Part shown: in pieces, positions 26,320-34,899 of the stretch
Position numbering within the stretch: the first letter of the stretch is position 1
Layout: every line of letters starts with the position of its first letter
Origin: Streptomyces cavernae
GTDB lineage: Bacteria; Actinomycetota; Actinomycetes; Streptomycetales; Streptomycetaceae
Reading direction: 5' to 3'
DNA: 64,000 bases
Assembly: GCF_004023625.1 (NCBI RefSeq)
Contig: NZ_ML137710.1
Coordinates: 47,904 to 111,903, forward strand
Program-made: the position numbers and the translations under genes
The notes under the pieces: model-generated
Told to the model about the DNA's origin: nothing
The model's input: the letters and a program-made list of their open reading frames with translations, nothing else
Databases searched by the model: none

Positions 26320-26348
26320 TTGAGCCACGCGCGATCGCTTCCTAGTGT
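26320..26348 (+). promoter_or_regulatory. Putative sigma-70-type promoter of the DtxR leader transcript
   Basis: TTGAGC (26320-26325), a 17-base spacer and TAGTGT (26343-26348) give a plausible promoter. It lies about 480 bases upstream of the DtxR start codon and just before the 12-codon ORF. Confidence 0.5.
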
Positions 26349-26381
26349 GGGGCTCACTTCGGAAGGGAGGTGGTTCGGCAG

Positions 26382-26420
26382 ATGTATTCAAACCGGACAG
26401 AAGAGGTGACTGCGGGCTAG
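26382..26420 (+). CDS. Possible 12-residue leader peptide
   Basis: ATG at 26382 follows GGGAGG by 11 bases and encodes MYSNRTEEVTAG. Its TAG stop lies inside the loop of a GC hairpin (GCGGGC 26412-26417 / GCCCGC 26423-26428). It is placed just after the putative promoter of a long leader. It is too short to be recognised as a family. The good ribosome site and the hairpin argue for translation-linked regulation; this is inference. Confidence 0.4.
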   Translation: MYSNRTEEVTAG

Positions 26421-26491
26421 CGGCCCGCCACCCCACGCAGTGCGGTGCCGGACCAGCGCGCGAGCTCAGCGTGCAGCCGGCCGAAATTCCA

Positions 26492-26573
26492 CGCAGTCAC
26501 CCGACCCGCGGGCTCGCCGGTACGTCCGGCCGGCTCCCTCCTCGGAGGGGACCAGAGCCCGCGGGTCGTCTGC
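26492..26573 (+). ncRNA. Strong RNA structure in the DtxR leader
   Basis: Arms CGACCCGCGGGCTC (26502-26515) and GAGCCCGCGGGTCG (26555-26568) pair perfectly over 14 bases, and outer CGCAG (26492-26496) can pair with CTGCG (26569-26573). The loop holds a second perfect hairpin, CCCTCC-TC-GGAGGG. The structure lies in a leader of more than 400 bases before the DtxR gene and has no poly-U after it. It matches no riboswitch class I recognise. Confidence 0.5.
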
Positions 26574-26829
26574 GTTTGCGCACATCCGGTCCCTCCGGCG
26601 GCGCCTCCCGGTAGGGTTCGGCTGCGCGGCCCCGGTCGCGTACGGGCGCGCGAGTTCTCCCGCCCGGTACCCGCGCTCCGTCCGGTGCCCCCCACCGCCG
26701 GGTCCGACGAAACCGTACTGTTCCACCGGCGCGGCACGGTTGTCAGTGGGATGCGTAAGAATTGGGGACAGGGCCAGCGCACTCGCCTTAGGCCGCGAAG
26801 CCTTCGGCAGAATTCATCGAGGGGCACGT

Positions 26830-27522
26830 ATGTCCGGACTGATCGACACCACGGAGATGTATCTCCGCACCATCCTCGAGCTGGAGGAGGAAGGTGTGGT
26901 CCCCATGCGCGCCCGGATCGCCGAGCGGCTCGATCAGAGCGGGCCGACGGTCAGCCAGACGGTCGCGAGGATGGAGCGCGACGGACTGGTGTCCGTGGCG
27001 AGTGACCGTCATCTGGAGCTTACGGACGAGGGGCGTCGCCTGGCCACGCGTGTGATGCGCAAGCACCGTCTCGCCGAGTGTCTGCTCGTCGACGTGATCG
27101 GTCTGGAGTGGGAGCAGGTGCACGCGGAGGCGTGTCGCTGGGAGCACGTGATGAGCGAGGCCGTGGAGCGGCGTGTGCTCGAGTTGCTGCGGCACCCCAC
27201 GGAGTCGCCGTACGGGAACCCGATCCCTGGCCTGGAGGAGCTGGGGGAGAAGGACGGTGCGGATCCGTTCCTGGACGAGGGCATGGTCTCGCTGGCCGAT
27301 CTGGACCCGGGCACGGACGGTAAGACGGTCGTCGTGCGCCGTATCGGTGAGCCGATCCAGACGGATGCCCAGTTGATGTACACGCTGCGTCGTGCGGGGG
27401 TTCAGCCCGGTTCGGTGGTGAGTGTCACCGAGGCCGCGGGTGGTGTGCTGGTGGGCAGCGGTGGTGAGGCTGCCGAGTTGGAGTCGGGAGTGGCGTCGCA
27501 CGTCTTCGTGGCGAAGCGTTAG
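26830..27522 (+). CDS. DtxR/IdeR-family iron-dependent repressor
   Basis: 230 residues from an ATG with GAGGGG upstream. Numbering coincides with diphtheria DtxR, and all primary and ancillary metal ligands are present: Met10, Cys102, Glu105, His106 and His79, Glu83, His98. The HTH is ARIAERLDQSGPTVSQTVAR. A C-terminal SH3-like domain is present (about 150-230). Cys102 is typical of iron-sensing rather than manganese-sensing members. It should repress siderophore and iron-uptake genes with Fe(II). The long leader upstream suggests extra control of its own synthesis. Confidence 0.94.
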   Translation: MSGLIDTTEMYLRTILELEEEGVVPMRARIAERLDQSGPTVSQTVARMERDGLVSVASDRHLELTDEGRRLATRVMRKHRLAECLLVDVIGLEWEQVHAEACRWEHVMSEAVERRVLELLRHPTESPYGNPIPGLEELGEKDGADPFLDEGMVSLADLDPGTDGKTVVVRRIGEPIQTDAQLMYTLRRAGVQPGSVVSVTEAAGGVLVGSGGEAAELESGVASHVFVAKR

Positions 27523-28064
27523 CCTTCCTCCCTCTCCCGTCGGCCTCACTGCCACAACTCCGGCCTCTTGGGCCCCACTTATTGGTTCAAGTGCAAACAA
27601 AGATTCAGTGTGCGGAATCGCAGCGCTCGGACCGTTTGCGTGCGAGGCTGTCGCGTGAGGCATATGACCTGAGGGCTCTTGACCGTGTGCGACACCCGTG
27701 TCGTCGGGTTTGGGGAGGGGGCGGGAAGATGTGCCGCAGTCGTGGGGACGGCCCCGGCGCCGTGTGGCGCCGGGGCCTGTCCTCCCCCTGTTCTGACCCG
27801 GAGCCCCGAGCTCTCAGGGTCATTCCCCGCGGACCGGTTTCCCCGAGCGGCCCGCCTCCCGCTGAAGATCTCCCCGCGGTGCGGGCGGCCAATCCCTCGG
27901 AGTGGTCACTCGAACGAGGGGTGTTGCCGTCCGAAACATCGATTCCGAAACTATGTTCGATAGCGTGATGGTCATCATCGAGCAGGAGCAGCGGTACGAC
28001 GGACAGGACGAGTGGACCGGCCCAGCAGCGCGGTCCGAGCGAAACCAGGGGGGTGCCGGAACCT
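27523..28064. other. Gene-free region between DtxR and hydrolase genes
   Basis: No gene supported in 542 bases. It holds the strong hairpin at 27751-27776. An AT-richer tract at about 27940-27975, just upstream of the hydrolase, could contain its promoter. Confidence 0.4.
27751..27776. terminator. Perfect 11-bp GC hairpin, likely terminator
   Basis: GCCCCGGCGCC (27751-27761), loop GTGT, GGCGCCGGGGC (27766-27776). Like many Streptomyces terminators it lacks a T tract. It separates the DtxR and hydrolase genes. Confidence 0.6.
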
Positions 28065-29081
28065 ATGGCGCGGCGCATCGACGTGACCGGAGCAGGGGGC
28101 GTACGCCTTGCCGCCTGGGAATTCGCCGATCCTCCCAAGACGGATCCGGCCGGCAGTGGCCTGGTGGGCCGGGGTCGGGGAGTTCCCGCCGTGGCGGACG
28201 GGGCGCCGGGTCGTGACGGAAGCGCGGGTGGTTCGGACCGGGGCCGCGGAGACGGGGCTTCGGGCGGCCCTTCCGGGAACGGGCCGCGGTCGTTCGGGGA
28301 GCCGGACGACCGGACGCCCGGTGTCCTGTTATTGCACGGCCTGATGGGCCGTGCCTCGCACTGGGCCTCCACGGCCCGCTGGCTCGCCGAACGCCATCGC
28401 GCGGTCGCGCTCGACCAGCGTGGTCACGGCCGCAGCGACAAACCGCCCGGGGGGCCGTACAACCGTGAGGCGTATGTGGAGGATGCCGAAGCGGCCCTCG
28501 AGCAGCTCGGTCTCGCTCCGGCCGTGCTGATCGGGCATTCCATGGGCGCGCTGACCGCGTGGCAGCTCGCCGCCAAGCGTCCGGACCTGGTGCGGGCTCT
28601 GGTGATCTGCGATATGCGGGCCTCCGCGCTGGGTGCCGCGTCGCAGCGGGAGTGGGAGGACTGGTTCAAGTCGTGGCCGGTTCCGTTCGCCACGCTGGCC
28701 GACGTACGGAAGTGGTTCGGCGAGGACGATCCGTGGGTGGACCGGCCGAACCCGGCACGGGGTGAGTTCTTCGCCGAGGTGATGGCCGAGTCTGCCGATG
28801 GCTGGCGTCCGGTCTTCGATCCGGAGCAGATGCTGAAGTCCCGGGAGACCTGGGTGTACGAGGCGCACTGGGAGGAACTGGCGCAGGTCCGCTGCCCGGC
28901 CCTGGTGGTGCGGGGGCTGGACGGGGAGCTGGGGCGGGCCGAGTCTCAGGAGATGGTGCGGGTGCTGCCGCACGGCCAGTACGCGGAGGTGGCGGACGCG
29001 GGACATTTGGTCCACTACGACCAGCCGGATGCCTGGCGCGCGGCGATCGAGCCGTTCCTGGAGGGCGTGCTGACGGCTTGA
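28065..29081 (+). CDS. Alpha/beta hydrolase with a TTA codon
   Basis: 338 residues from the ATG at 28065 (GGGGGG about 12 bases upstream). Alpha/beta hydrolase fold: LLLHGLMGRASHW (oxyanion loop), VALDQRGHGRSDKP, nucleophile elbow GHSMGALT, late Asp in VVRGLDGELG and catalytic His in DAGHLVHYDQ. Residues about 28-85 are a Gly/Asp/Pro-rich insert between the first two strands, absent from typical relatives. The codon at 28329-28331 is TTA, so translation should depend on the bldA tRNA, which links the gene to development or secondary metabolism. The substrate is unknown. Confidence 0.88.
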   Translation: MARRIDVTGAGGVRLAAWEFADPPKTDPAGSGLVGRGRGVPAVADGAPGRDGSAGGSDRGRGDGASGGPSGNGPRSFGEPDDRTPGVLLLHGLMGRASHWASTARWLAERHRAVALDQRGHGRSDKPPGGPYNREAYVEDAEAALEQLGLAPAVLIGHSMGALTAWQLAAKRPDLVRALVICDMRASALGAASQREWEDWFKSWPVPFATLADVRKWFGEDDPWVDRPNPARGEFFAEVMAESADGWRPVFDPEQMLKSRETWVYEAHWEELAQVRCPALVVRGLDGELGRAESQEMVRVLPHGQYAEVADAGHLVHYDQPDAWRAAIEPFLEGVLTA

Positions 29082-29106
29082 TCGCATGGGCATCGGGGTC
29101 TCCCAG

Positions 29107-29460
29107 CGCCCGGGTTCCCCCAGCGCCTTGACCTCGGTGCCTTGACCCAGTGCCTTGACCTCGGTGCCTGACCTCGGTGCCTTGACCCGGTGTCTCGGCC
29201 TCGGGCGTCTTGCCCCCCGGTGCCTGAGCCCCGGCGCCTTGAACCTGGCGCTCAAGCCCGGTGCCGGCCCCTGTTGCAGGACTCCGGGGCCTGCCGCCCC
29301 GGGCTCCACACCGGAACCGGGCTCTCACGCCGGCACCCGGCGATCGCATCCGTCGGCCTTCACGTCGGCACAACGGCGCCCGCACCCGTCGGCCTTCACG
29401 TCGGCACCCGGCGATCGCACCCGTCGGCCCTCGCACCGGAACAGCCCGGCCCCGCACCCG
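29107..29460. repeat. Degenerate minisatellites in the hydrolase/ABC intergenic gap
   Basis: Near 29120-29200 a roughly 17-base unit (CCTTGACCTCGGTG core) repeats about five times. At 29335-29440 a unit around CACCCGGCGATCGCA and CGTCGGCCTTCACGTCGGCA recurs. No gene is supported in the 429-base gap; open frames here are repeat artefacts. Confidence 0.6.
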
Positions 29461-29510
29461 TCGCCCCCGCACACCTGCACCCGGCCCCGGCACCCGCCCC
29501 GGAACGGCGG

Positions 29511-31133
29511 CTACCCCTTGCTCACCGCCGCCAGGATCTCCGGAAGCCGGGAAGCCGTCCTGGGGGCCGCGAGGTGTAGGCCGGCCCAGGTGATCAGTAC
29601 GCCGTAGGCCGTGCCGAGGGGGAGCAGGACCCAGGTCCAGTCCTCGCCGTGGGCCGAGACGTGGAGCCAGATCGCGACGGCCAGGACCGGGGCGCACAGC
29701 AGGGCGGCCGAGACCATGCCGCCCACGATCGCTATCCAGGCCAGCCCGGCCTGGCCGGGTGCCACGTTCTTGTGGCCCTCTTGTGGGATGGAGTACGGGA
29801 AGCGTGCCGACAGCCATGCTCCGGTCGCCAGCATCGCGCCGAGGAGTGCGAAGGACAGGCCGAGGACCTCGGCCAGTGCGTCCCAGTCGCCGAGGACCGC
29901 GGTCGTGAGGAGTGTCACCAGTGTCGCGTAGGGAAGAGTGATCACCAGCAGGGCCAGTGCCCGTGCGCGCAGTTCCTCGTAGGCCTCCCGGGTGGACGAG
30001 ATGGTCATCGCGACCATCCAGAACGCCGAGGTGTCCTGGCCGAACTGGTTGTACATCTGGATGCCGAGCATCCCGGCCGCGAAGCAGGCGAAGTAGATGG
30101 AGCCGGTGCCCTGGAAGGCGTTGAACAGGGGCACGATCAGTCCGATGGCGAGCGAGGTGATCCAGGCGGCCTTGGTCTTGGGGTCGCGCCACACGTAGCG
30201 CAGGGTGCGTTCCATGACGGGTCCGGTGCGGCCGGCGGGCAGCAGACGGGCGAGGCCGGAGGAGCGCCCGGCCCTGTCCCGCGCCGGTTCGGCGGCCTGC
30301 AGCGTCGATCCGTCGGGTGAGGTCATCAACCGGGTCAGACTGCGCGACCAGAAGCTGAGCAGTCCGGCCAGCGCCACCGCGGTGAGGAGGAGTTGGGCGG
30401 TGCCGGTGCCGTATGACCCGTCGCTCATCGAGTCGACCGCGCCGATCGCGGACGCGGGCGGGATCCAGCGGACCACGTCGGCCGCCGGGTCGAGGGTGGC
30501 CAGCCCGGACGAACCCAGGCGTTGGGCGCCGAAGTTGACCAGTTGTGCGCCGATCGCGATGACCAGTCCGCTGAGTACCGCCAGGTCGCGGCCCTTGCGG
30601 CTGGTGAGCAGGCGTACGTTGCCCGCGGCAACGGCTCGGGCGAGGGCGACGCACACCAGCAGTCCGAGCGCGATGGCGGGCGCCGCGATGACGTACGCCG
30701 CCGCGCCGTGCGCAACGGCGATCACCGAGCCGGTCAGTATGCACAGGGTGAACAGGGGCCCTATGCCCACCAGGGAGGCCGTGAGCAGGGCCCTGACGAG
30801 GGGCTGGGGGCGCAGGGGGAGCATCACGAGGCGGGTGGGGTCGAGCGTTTCGTCGCCGCTGGGGAAGAACAGCGGCATCACGGCCCAGCCGAGCGCCAGC
30901 AGGGCGATCAGCAGCACGCAGACCGTGCCCGCGTGGGAGTTGCCGCGCAACGCGATCAGTCCGAGGAACTGGAGCGCGGTGAAAAGGAGTACGACGACCA
31001 TCGAGGCGATGTACGCGGCTCGTCGGCCGGCGGACCGGCGCAGGCCGTTGCGCAGGAGCGACAGTTTCAGCCGGACGACGACGGGGGTGAGTGCGGGGCC
31101 CCGGGGCGTGGTGGTGGCGGTGGTGGTGGTCAA
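29511..31133 (-). CDS. ABC transporter permease (ABC-2-like, multi-span)
   Basis: 540 residues starting at a TTG that overlaps the ATPase stop (TTGA). About ten to twelve hydrophobic spans are visible, including YIASMVVVLLFTALQFLGLI near residue 40 and WITSLAIGLIVPLFNAF near 325. It has no soluble enzyme motif. It is co-translated with the ATPase gene, so the two form an export-type ABC complex in the membrane. The substrate is unknown. The same frame runs further upstream through the ATPase gene but is only its shadow there. Confidence 0.88.
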   Translation of the reverse strand: MTTTTATTTPRGPALTPVVVRLKLSLLRNGLRRSAGRRAAYIASMVVVLLFTALQFLGLIALRGNSHAGTVCVLLIALLALGWAVMPLFFPSGDETLDPTRLVMLPLRPQPLVRALLTASLVGIGPLFTLCILTGSVIAVAHGAAAYVIAAPAIALGLLVCVALARAVAAGNVRLLTSRKGRDLAVLSGLVIAIGAQLVNFGAQRLGSSGLATLDPAADVVRWIPPASAIGAVDSMSDGSYGTGTAQLLLTAVALAGLLSFWSRSLTRLMTSPDGSTLQAAEPARDRAGRSSGLARLLPAGRTGPVMERTLRYVWRDPKTKAAWITSLAIGLIVPLFNAFQGTGSIYFACFAAGMLGIQMYNQFGQDTSAFWMVAMTISSTREAYEELRARALALLVITLPYATLVTLLTTAVLGDWDALAEVLGLSFALLGAMLATGAWLSARFPYSIPQEGHKNVAPGQAGLAWIAIVGGMVSAALLCAPVLAVAIWLHVSAHGEDWTWVLLPLGTAYGVLITWAGLHLAAPRTASRLPEILAAVSKG

Positions 31134-31903
31134 CGGGCTCCGCCTCCCAGCCAGTCCAGGTCGGAGCCGGTGTCGCGGCCGCCCGCGCCGACCAGTTCGA
31201 GGAAGGCCTCCTGGAGGGAGGGTGCGGTGCCGCGTACTTCGGTGAGCGGGCCGTGGGCGCGGATCCGTCCGGCGGCCATCACGGCGACCCAGTCGCAGAG
31301 TGACTCGACCAGTTCCATGACGTGGGAGGAGAAGACCACGGTGGCGCCGGATCCGGTGTAGCGCTCCAGGACGCGGCGGATGGTCTGCGCGGAGACGGGG
31401 TCGACTCCTTCGAAGGGCTCGTCGAGGAAGAGGACTTCGGGGTTGTGCAGGAGTGCTGCGGCGAGCCCGATCTTCTTGCGCATGCCGGTGGAGTAGTCGA
31501 CGACGAGTTTGTGCTGGGCGCCGGCGAGGTCCAGGACGTCGAGGAGTTGGGTGGCGCGCTTGTCGACCTCGCTGCCGGGCAGGCCGCGCAGTCTGCCGGT
31601 GTAGGCGAGGAGTTCGCGGCCGGAGAGGCGTTCGAAGAGTCGGAGGCCTTCCGGGAGTACGCCGATGCGGGCCTTGACTTCGGCCGGGTCGCGCCACACG
31701 TCGTGCCCGACGACTTCGACGGTGCCCTGGTCGGGGCGCAGCAGGCCGGTGACCATGGACAGGGTGGTGGTCTTCCCGGCGCCATTGGGTCCGACGAGGC
31801 CGATGAACTGGCCTGCGGGCAGCTCCAGATCGATGCCTGCGACCGCGATCTGCTCGCCGAACCGCTTCCAGAGCCCCTGCACTCGTACGGCACTCGTGCC
31901 CAC
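31130..31903 (-). CDS. ABC transporter ATP-binding protein
   Basis: 257 residues. Walker A GPNGAGKTTTLSM near residue 38, the Q-loop region GVLPEGLRLFERL, signature STGMRKKIGLAAAL, Walker B VLFLDEPFEGVDP and H-loop VVFSSHVMELVE. The order and spacing match ABC-2-type exporters. It powers the permease encoded just downstream with a 4-base overlap. Confidence 0.94.
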   Translation of the reverse strand: MGTSAVRVQGLWKRFGEQIAVAGIDLELPAGQFIGLVGPNGAGKTTTLSMVTGLLRPDQGTVEVVGHDVWRDPAEVKARIGVLPEGLRLFERLSGRELLAYTGRLRGLPGSEVDKRATQLLDVLDLAGAQHKLVVDYSTGMRKKIGLAAALLHNPEVLFLDEPFEGVDPVSAQTIRRVLERYTGSGATVVFSSHVMELVESLCDWVAVMAAGRIRAHGPLTEVRGTAPSLQEAFLELVGAGGRDTGSDLDWLGGGAR

Positions 31904-32048
31904 ACTGCCTCCCGCTGTCCCCGTTGTCGGGGCCGGTCATACCCCGTTCAGCGAGCACCATACGGGTCGGGTGCCTCCAGGCCGCCCGCTATATCCACAG
32001 ACGGACACCGTCGGTATGACGAGCCTATGAACGTCTAGGAACATGCTG

Positions 32049-32076
32049 AGGGCTCGGGGAAAGTGCCCCGAGCCCT
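32049..32076. terminator. Perfect 11-bp hairpin, likely terminator
   Basis: AGGGCTCGGGG (32049-32059), loop of six, CCCCGAGCCCT (32066-32076). It lies about 115 bases past the stop of the prim-pol gene, reading leftwards. Between them is a short repeat of TCCGCGTYGAAC-type units. Confidence 0.65.
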
Positions 32077-32191
32077 ACTGTCCGCATCCAACTGTGTCCG
32101 CGTTGAACTCTGTCCGCGTCGAACCCTGGTCGCCTGGCTTCGGTCCGCCCGGCGCCACGAGCCTTGGCTCGGTGCCTGGGGACCGCCCGGC

Positions 32192-32851
32192 TCAGCGGCG
32201 TGCCTCCCGTCCGCAGGCGTACGCCAGCGGCGAGATCAGCTCCTCGGCGTCGGGCAGCCAGCGGTTGGCGGGCGTGGGGCGGCAGGCCCACTGGACGGCG
32301 CCGTGCGAGCCGTAACGGGTCGGCGGGGCCGCCACGTACGCGCCCTCGCCGAGGGTGACGAGGTCGAGGGAGCCCAGGAACCAGCCCAGGTTCCGTACCA
32401 GCTCCGGGACCTTCGTGGCGGCGCCGGGCAGTACGAAGAACTGCATCCGGCGGTCGGGGGAGCGGGTCACCGGACCCAGCGTCAGCTCCATGCGCTCCAT
32501 GCGGGCCAGCGCGAGGAAGCCGGCCGTCTCGGGGACGTCGATCGCGTCGAAGGTGCGCCCGGTGGGCAGCAGGATCGAGGCCGTCGGCTGCTTGGACCAC
32601 ATACGGCGCGCGACCGTCGCACTGCCCGTCGCCTGCGTCGCCCAGTCCTCACGTGCCGGGTGTGCGCCGGGGAGGGCGCACGCCGCGTCGCCGCAGGAGC
32701 AGCGCTGCACCCCGTTCGCGGCTTCGAGCCATGTTCCGGGGAAAACGTCCCAGTGGCGCTCTTCGGCATAGCGCACGGCGGTGTCCAGCAGCGCTTCGCC
32801 GCGCTGCTGGGGGATTTGGGGGGCTTCGGCAGCCACGATCGTCTCTTCCAC
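32192..32851 (-). CDS. Bifunctional DNA primase/polymerase-domain protein
   Basis: 219 residues. It matches the prim-pol N-terminal domain family (Pfam 09250) found singly in many Streptomyces chromosomes: ALLDTAVRYAEERHWDVFPG, the cysteine motif CSCGDAACALPGAHP and the strand WSKQPTASILLPTGRTFDAI. The acidic metal pair of active enzymes is only partly evident (FDAIDVPE). It is much shorter than plasmid replicases, so a chromosomal regulatory or repair role is possible. No helicase domain or phage genes are nearby. Confidence 0.8.
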   Translation of the reverse strand: MEETIVAAEAPQIPQQRGEALLDTAVRYAEERHWDVFPGTWLEAANGVQRCSCGDAACALPGAHPAREDWATQATGSATVARRMWSKQPTASILLPTGRTFDAIDVPETAGFLALARMERMELTLGPVTRSPDRRMQFFVLPGAATKVPELVRNLGWFLGSLDLVTLGEGAYVAAPPTRYGSHGAVQWACRPTPANRWLPDAEELISPLAYACGREARR

Positions 32852-33203
32852 GCTCCACTCTAACTTCCCCCACCACCCTGAGTTACGCGGTTCTCACGCG
32901 CTGGGTAGGAGCACCGTTCCGGCAACTGGGGCGCATGGGTGCACAGTCGGGGGCGCGCAGGGGAAACGGCAGCGGGCGCTGGGTAGCCAGGTGAAGGGTC
33001 GGGCATCCGCCTTTACCCCGGCAATCCTCGTATGTCTCGCATCTTCGGTATGTCCGGCGGGCATCGATCTTCGAGGGCGCCGTATCGGCCACCTGCGAGG
33101 GACCGGCGGAGCACCCGGATTGTTCAGCGAGGAACCGTCAACTCGGTGCGTGGGCAGGCACTGGAATCACACGGCGAGCGAGCCGTGAAACAGGGGGTAG
33201 GTC
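32852..33203. other. Divergent intergenic region
   Basis: No gene seen. It must hold the promoters for the leftward prim-pol gene and the rightward HTH/TPR regulator. I saw no clear operator or hairpin. Confidence 0.4.
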
Positions 33204-34589
33204 ATGGCCGCTAGGCCGCTTGTCGCTCGGCAGCCGAACGAACGGCTGCAGGCGCTCATCCAGGAAGCGGGGTGCTCGAACGCCGGGCTGGCCCGCCGGG
33301 TCAACATGTGCGGGGCGGAGCACGGCCTCGATCTGCGCTACGACAAGACGTCCGTGGCCCGTTGGCTGCGCGGGCAGCAGCCCCGCGGCCGGGCCCCGGC
33401 CATCATCGCCGAGGCACTCGGCCGCAAACTGGGCCGTACGGTCACGATCGACGAGATCGGCATGGCCAACGGCAAGAACCTCGCCTCGGGGGTGGGCCTG
33501 CAGTTCTCGCCGACCGTCCTCGGCGCCATCGAGCAGGTGTGTGAGCTGTGGCGCAGCGACGTGGGGCGCCGGGACTTCCTGTCCGGATCGTCGGTCGCCG
33601 CGTCCGCGCTGGTCGAGCCGAGCCGCGACTGGTTGATCTCGGCACCGGATCCGCAGGTCGCACGGGCCGCCGGGCCGAGGGTCGGGAGGTCCGACGTGAC
33701 GGCGGTCCAGGCGATGACCCAGGCGCTGGTGGACCTCGACCACCAGTACGGCAGCGGGCATGTGCGGCCGGTGGTCGTGCACTACCTCAACAGCGTCGTG
33801 TCCGGGCTGCTCGCGGGCTCCTACCGGGAGGCGGTCGGCCGCGACCTCTTCGCCTCCGTCGCCCGGTTGACGGAGCTCGCGGGATACATGGCCGTCGACA
33901 CCGGCCAGCCCGGACTCGCCCAGCGCTACTACATCCAGGCGCTCCGGCTCGCCCAGGCTGCCGGTGACCGCGGCTACGGCGGGTATGTCCTGGCCGCCTC
34001 CATGAGCCACCTGGCCGCACAACTCGGCAATCCGCGCGAAATCGCCCAGCTGGCCCGGGCCGCGCAGGAGGGCGCCCGCGGGCGGGTGACCCCGCGCGCG
34101 GAGGCGATGTTCCACGCCGCCGAGGCCCGCGGGCACGCGCTGATGGGTGACGCGCGCTCCGCCCAGATCGCGTCGGGGCGCGCGGTGAGCGCACTGGAGC
34201 AGGCCGACTCCGACTCGGGAGACGACCCGCCGTGGATCGCGCACTTCGACGAGGCCTATCTCGCGGACGAGTTGGCGCACTGCCACCGGGACCTGGGCCA
34301 GGCCGAGGCCGCCGCGCGCCGCGCCGAGGAGTCCCTGGCCGGACACCCGGAGTCGCGGGCCCGCCGCCGCGCGATCGGCTACGTACTGCTGGCGGCCGCA
34401 CAGGTCCAGCAGCGGGAGGTGGAGCAGGCGTGCCACACCGGGCTGCGCGCCGTGGAACTGCTCGGCACCCTGCGCTCCAACCGTGGCGCGGAGTACCTGG
34501 AGGACTTCCAGCAGCGGCTCGAGCCCTACCGGGACGAGGCGGTGGTACGGGAGTTCGGGGCGCGGCTGGAACTGCAGGCCGCGGCGTGA
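33204..34589 (+). CDS. HTH/TPR-type regulatory protein (NsdA-like family)
   Basis: 461 residues with GGGGGTAGGTC upstream. The N-terminus has an HTH-like segment (NERLQALIQEAGCSNAGLAR and TSVARWLRGQQPRGRAPAII), followed near residue 120 by RDFLSGSSVAASAL and then a long set of TPR-like helices (GQPGLAQRYYIQALRLAQAA; AEAARRAEESLAGHP). This layout fits the Streptomyces family of HTH-TPR regulators that includes NsdA, a negative regulator of sporulation and antibiotics. Whether this is an orthologue or a paralogue cannot be told here. Confidence 0.82.
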   Translation: MAARPLVARQPNERLQALIQEAGCSNAGLARRVNMCGAEHGLDLRYDKTSVARWLRGQQPRGRAPAIIAEALGRKLGRTVTIDEIGMANGKNLASGVGLQFSPTVLGAIEQVCELWRSDVGRRDFLSGSSVAASALVEPSRDWLISAPDPQVARAAGPRVGRSDVTAVQAMTQALVDLDHQYGSGHVRPVVVHYLNSVVSGLLAGSYREAVGRDLFASVARLTELAGYMAVDTGQPGLAQRYYIQALRLAQAAGDRGYGGYVLAASMSHLAAQLGNPREIAQLARAAQEGARGRVTPRAEAMFHAAEARGHALMGDARSAQIASGRAVSALEQADSDSGDDPPWIAHFDEAYLADELAHCHRDLGQAEAAARRAEESLAGHPESRARRRAIGYVLLAAAQVQQREVEQACHTGLRAVELLGTLRSNRGAEYLEDFQQRLEPYRDEAVVREFGARLELQAAA

Positions 34590-34899
34590 GTGCGTCGCCG
34601 GTGTCGGCTTACGAAGCGCCTCGTGCCGGTGCGCAGCGGCCTCGTGCCGGTGCAAGGCTGCCTTGTGAGGGGGCGAAGCCGCCGGTGTGAGGGTATGGAG
34701 GAGAAAGTGAACGGGAGGTTGGCTGCGGCTGTCCGGTGCGTTGGATGTGCGGCGGGGTGTGCGGTGAGCCGTGAACAGCGTCCCGCAGGTGGGTTTTGTC
34801 ACTGCGGTCCGTGGGGCCCTGAGCTGCTTTTCAAGGGCTCCGGGGTAACCGGTAGCGTTAACCGACGGTTCCGTAGGTCCCCCATGTGTAGGAGTCCCG
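34590..34899. other. Gene-free gap with short direct repeats
   Basis: CTCGTGCCGGTGC occurs twice near 34620-34655 and a related unit follows. AACCGGTAGCGTTAACCGACGG near 34846 lies in promoter position for the next gene. No gene is supported in the 310 bases. Confidence 0.4.

Noticed and set aside
26440..26829. DtxR with a 130-residue N-terminal extension
   Set aside because: The conserved protein begins at the ATG at 26830 with a ribosome site, and its metal ligands then match DtxR numbering. The upstream part is a structured leader.
29511..31961. One 816-residue protein covering permease and ATPase region
   Set aside because: The N-terminal 276 codons are an out-of-frame shadow of the ATPase gene. 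The permease is better started at the TTGA overlap at 31133.
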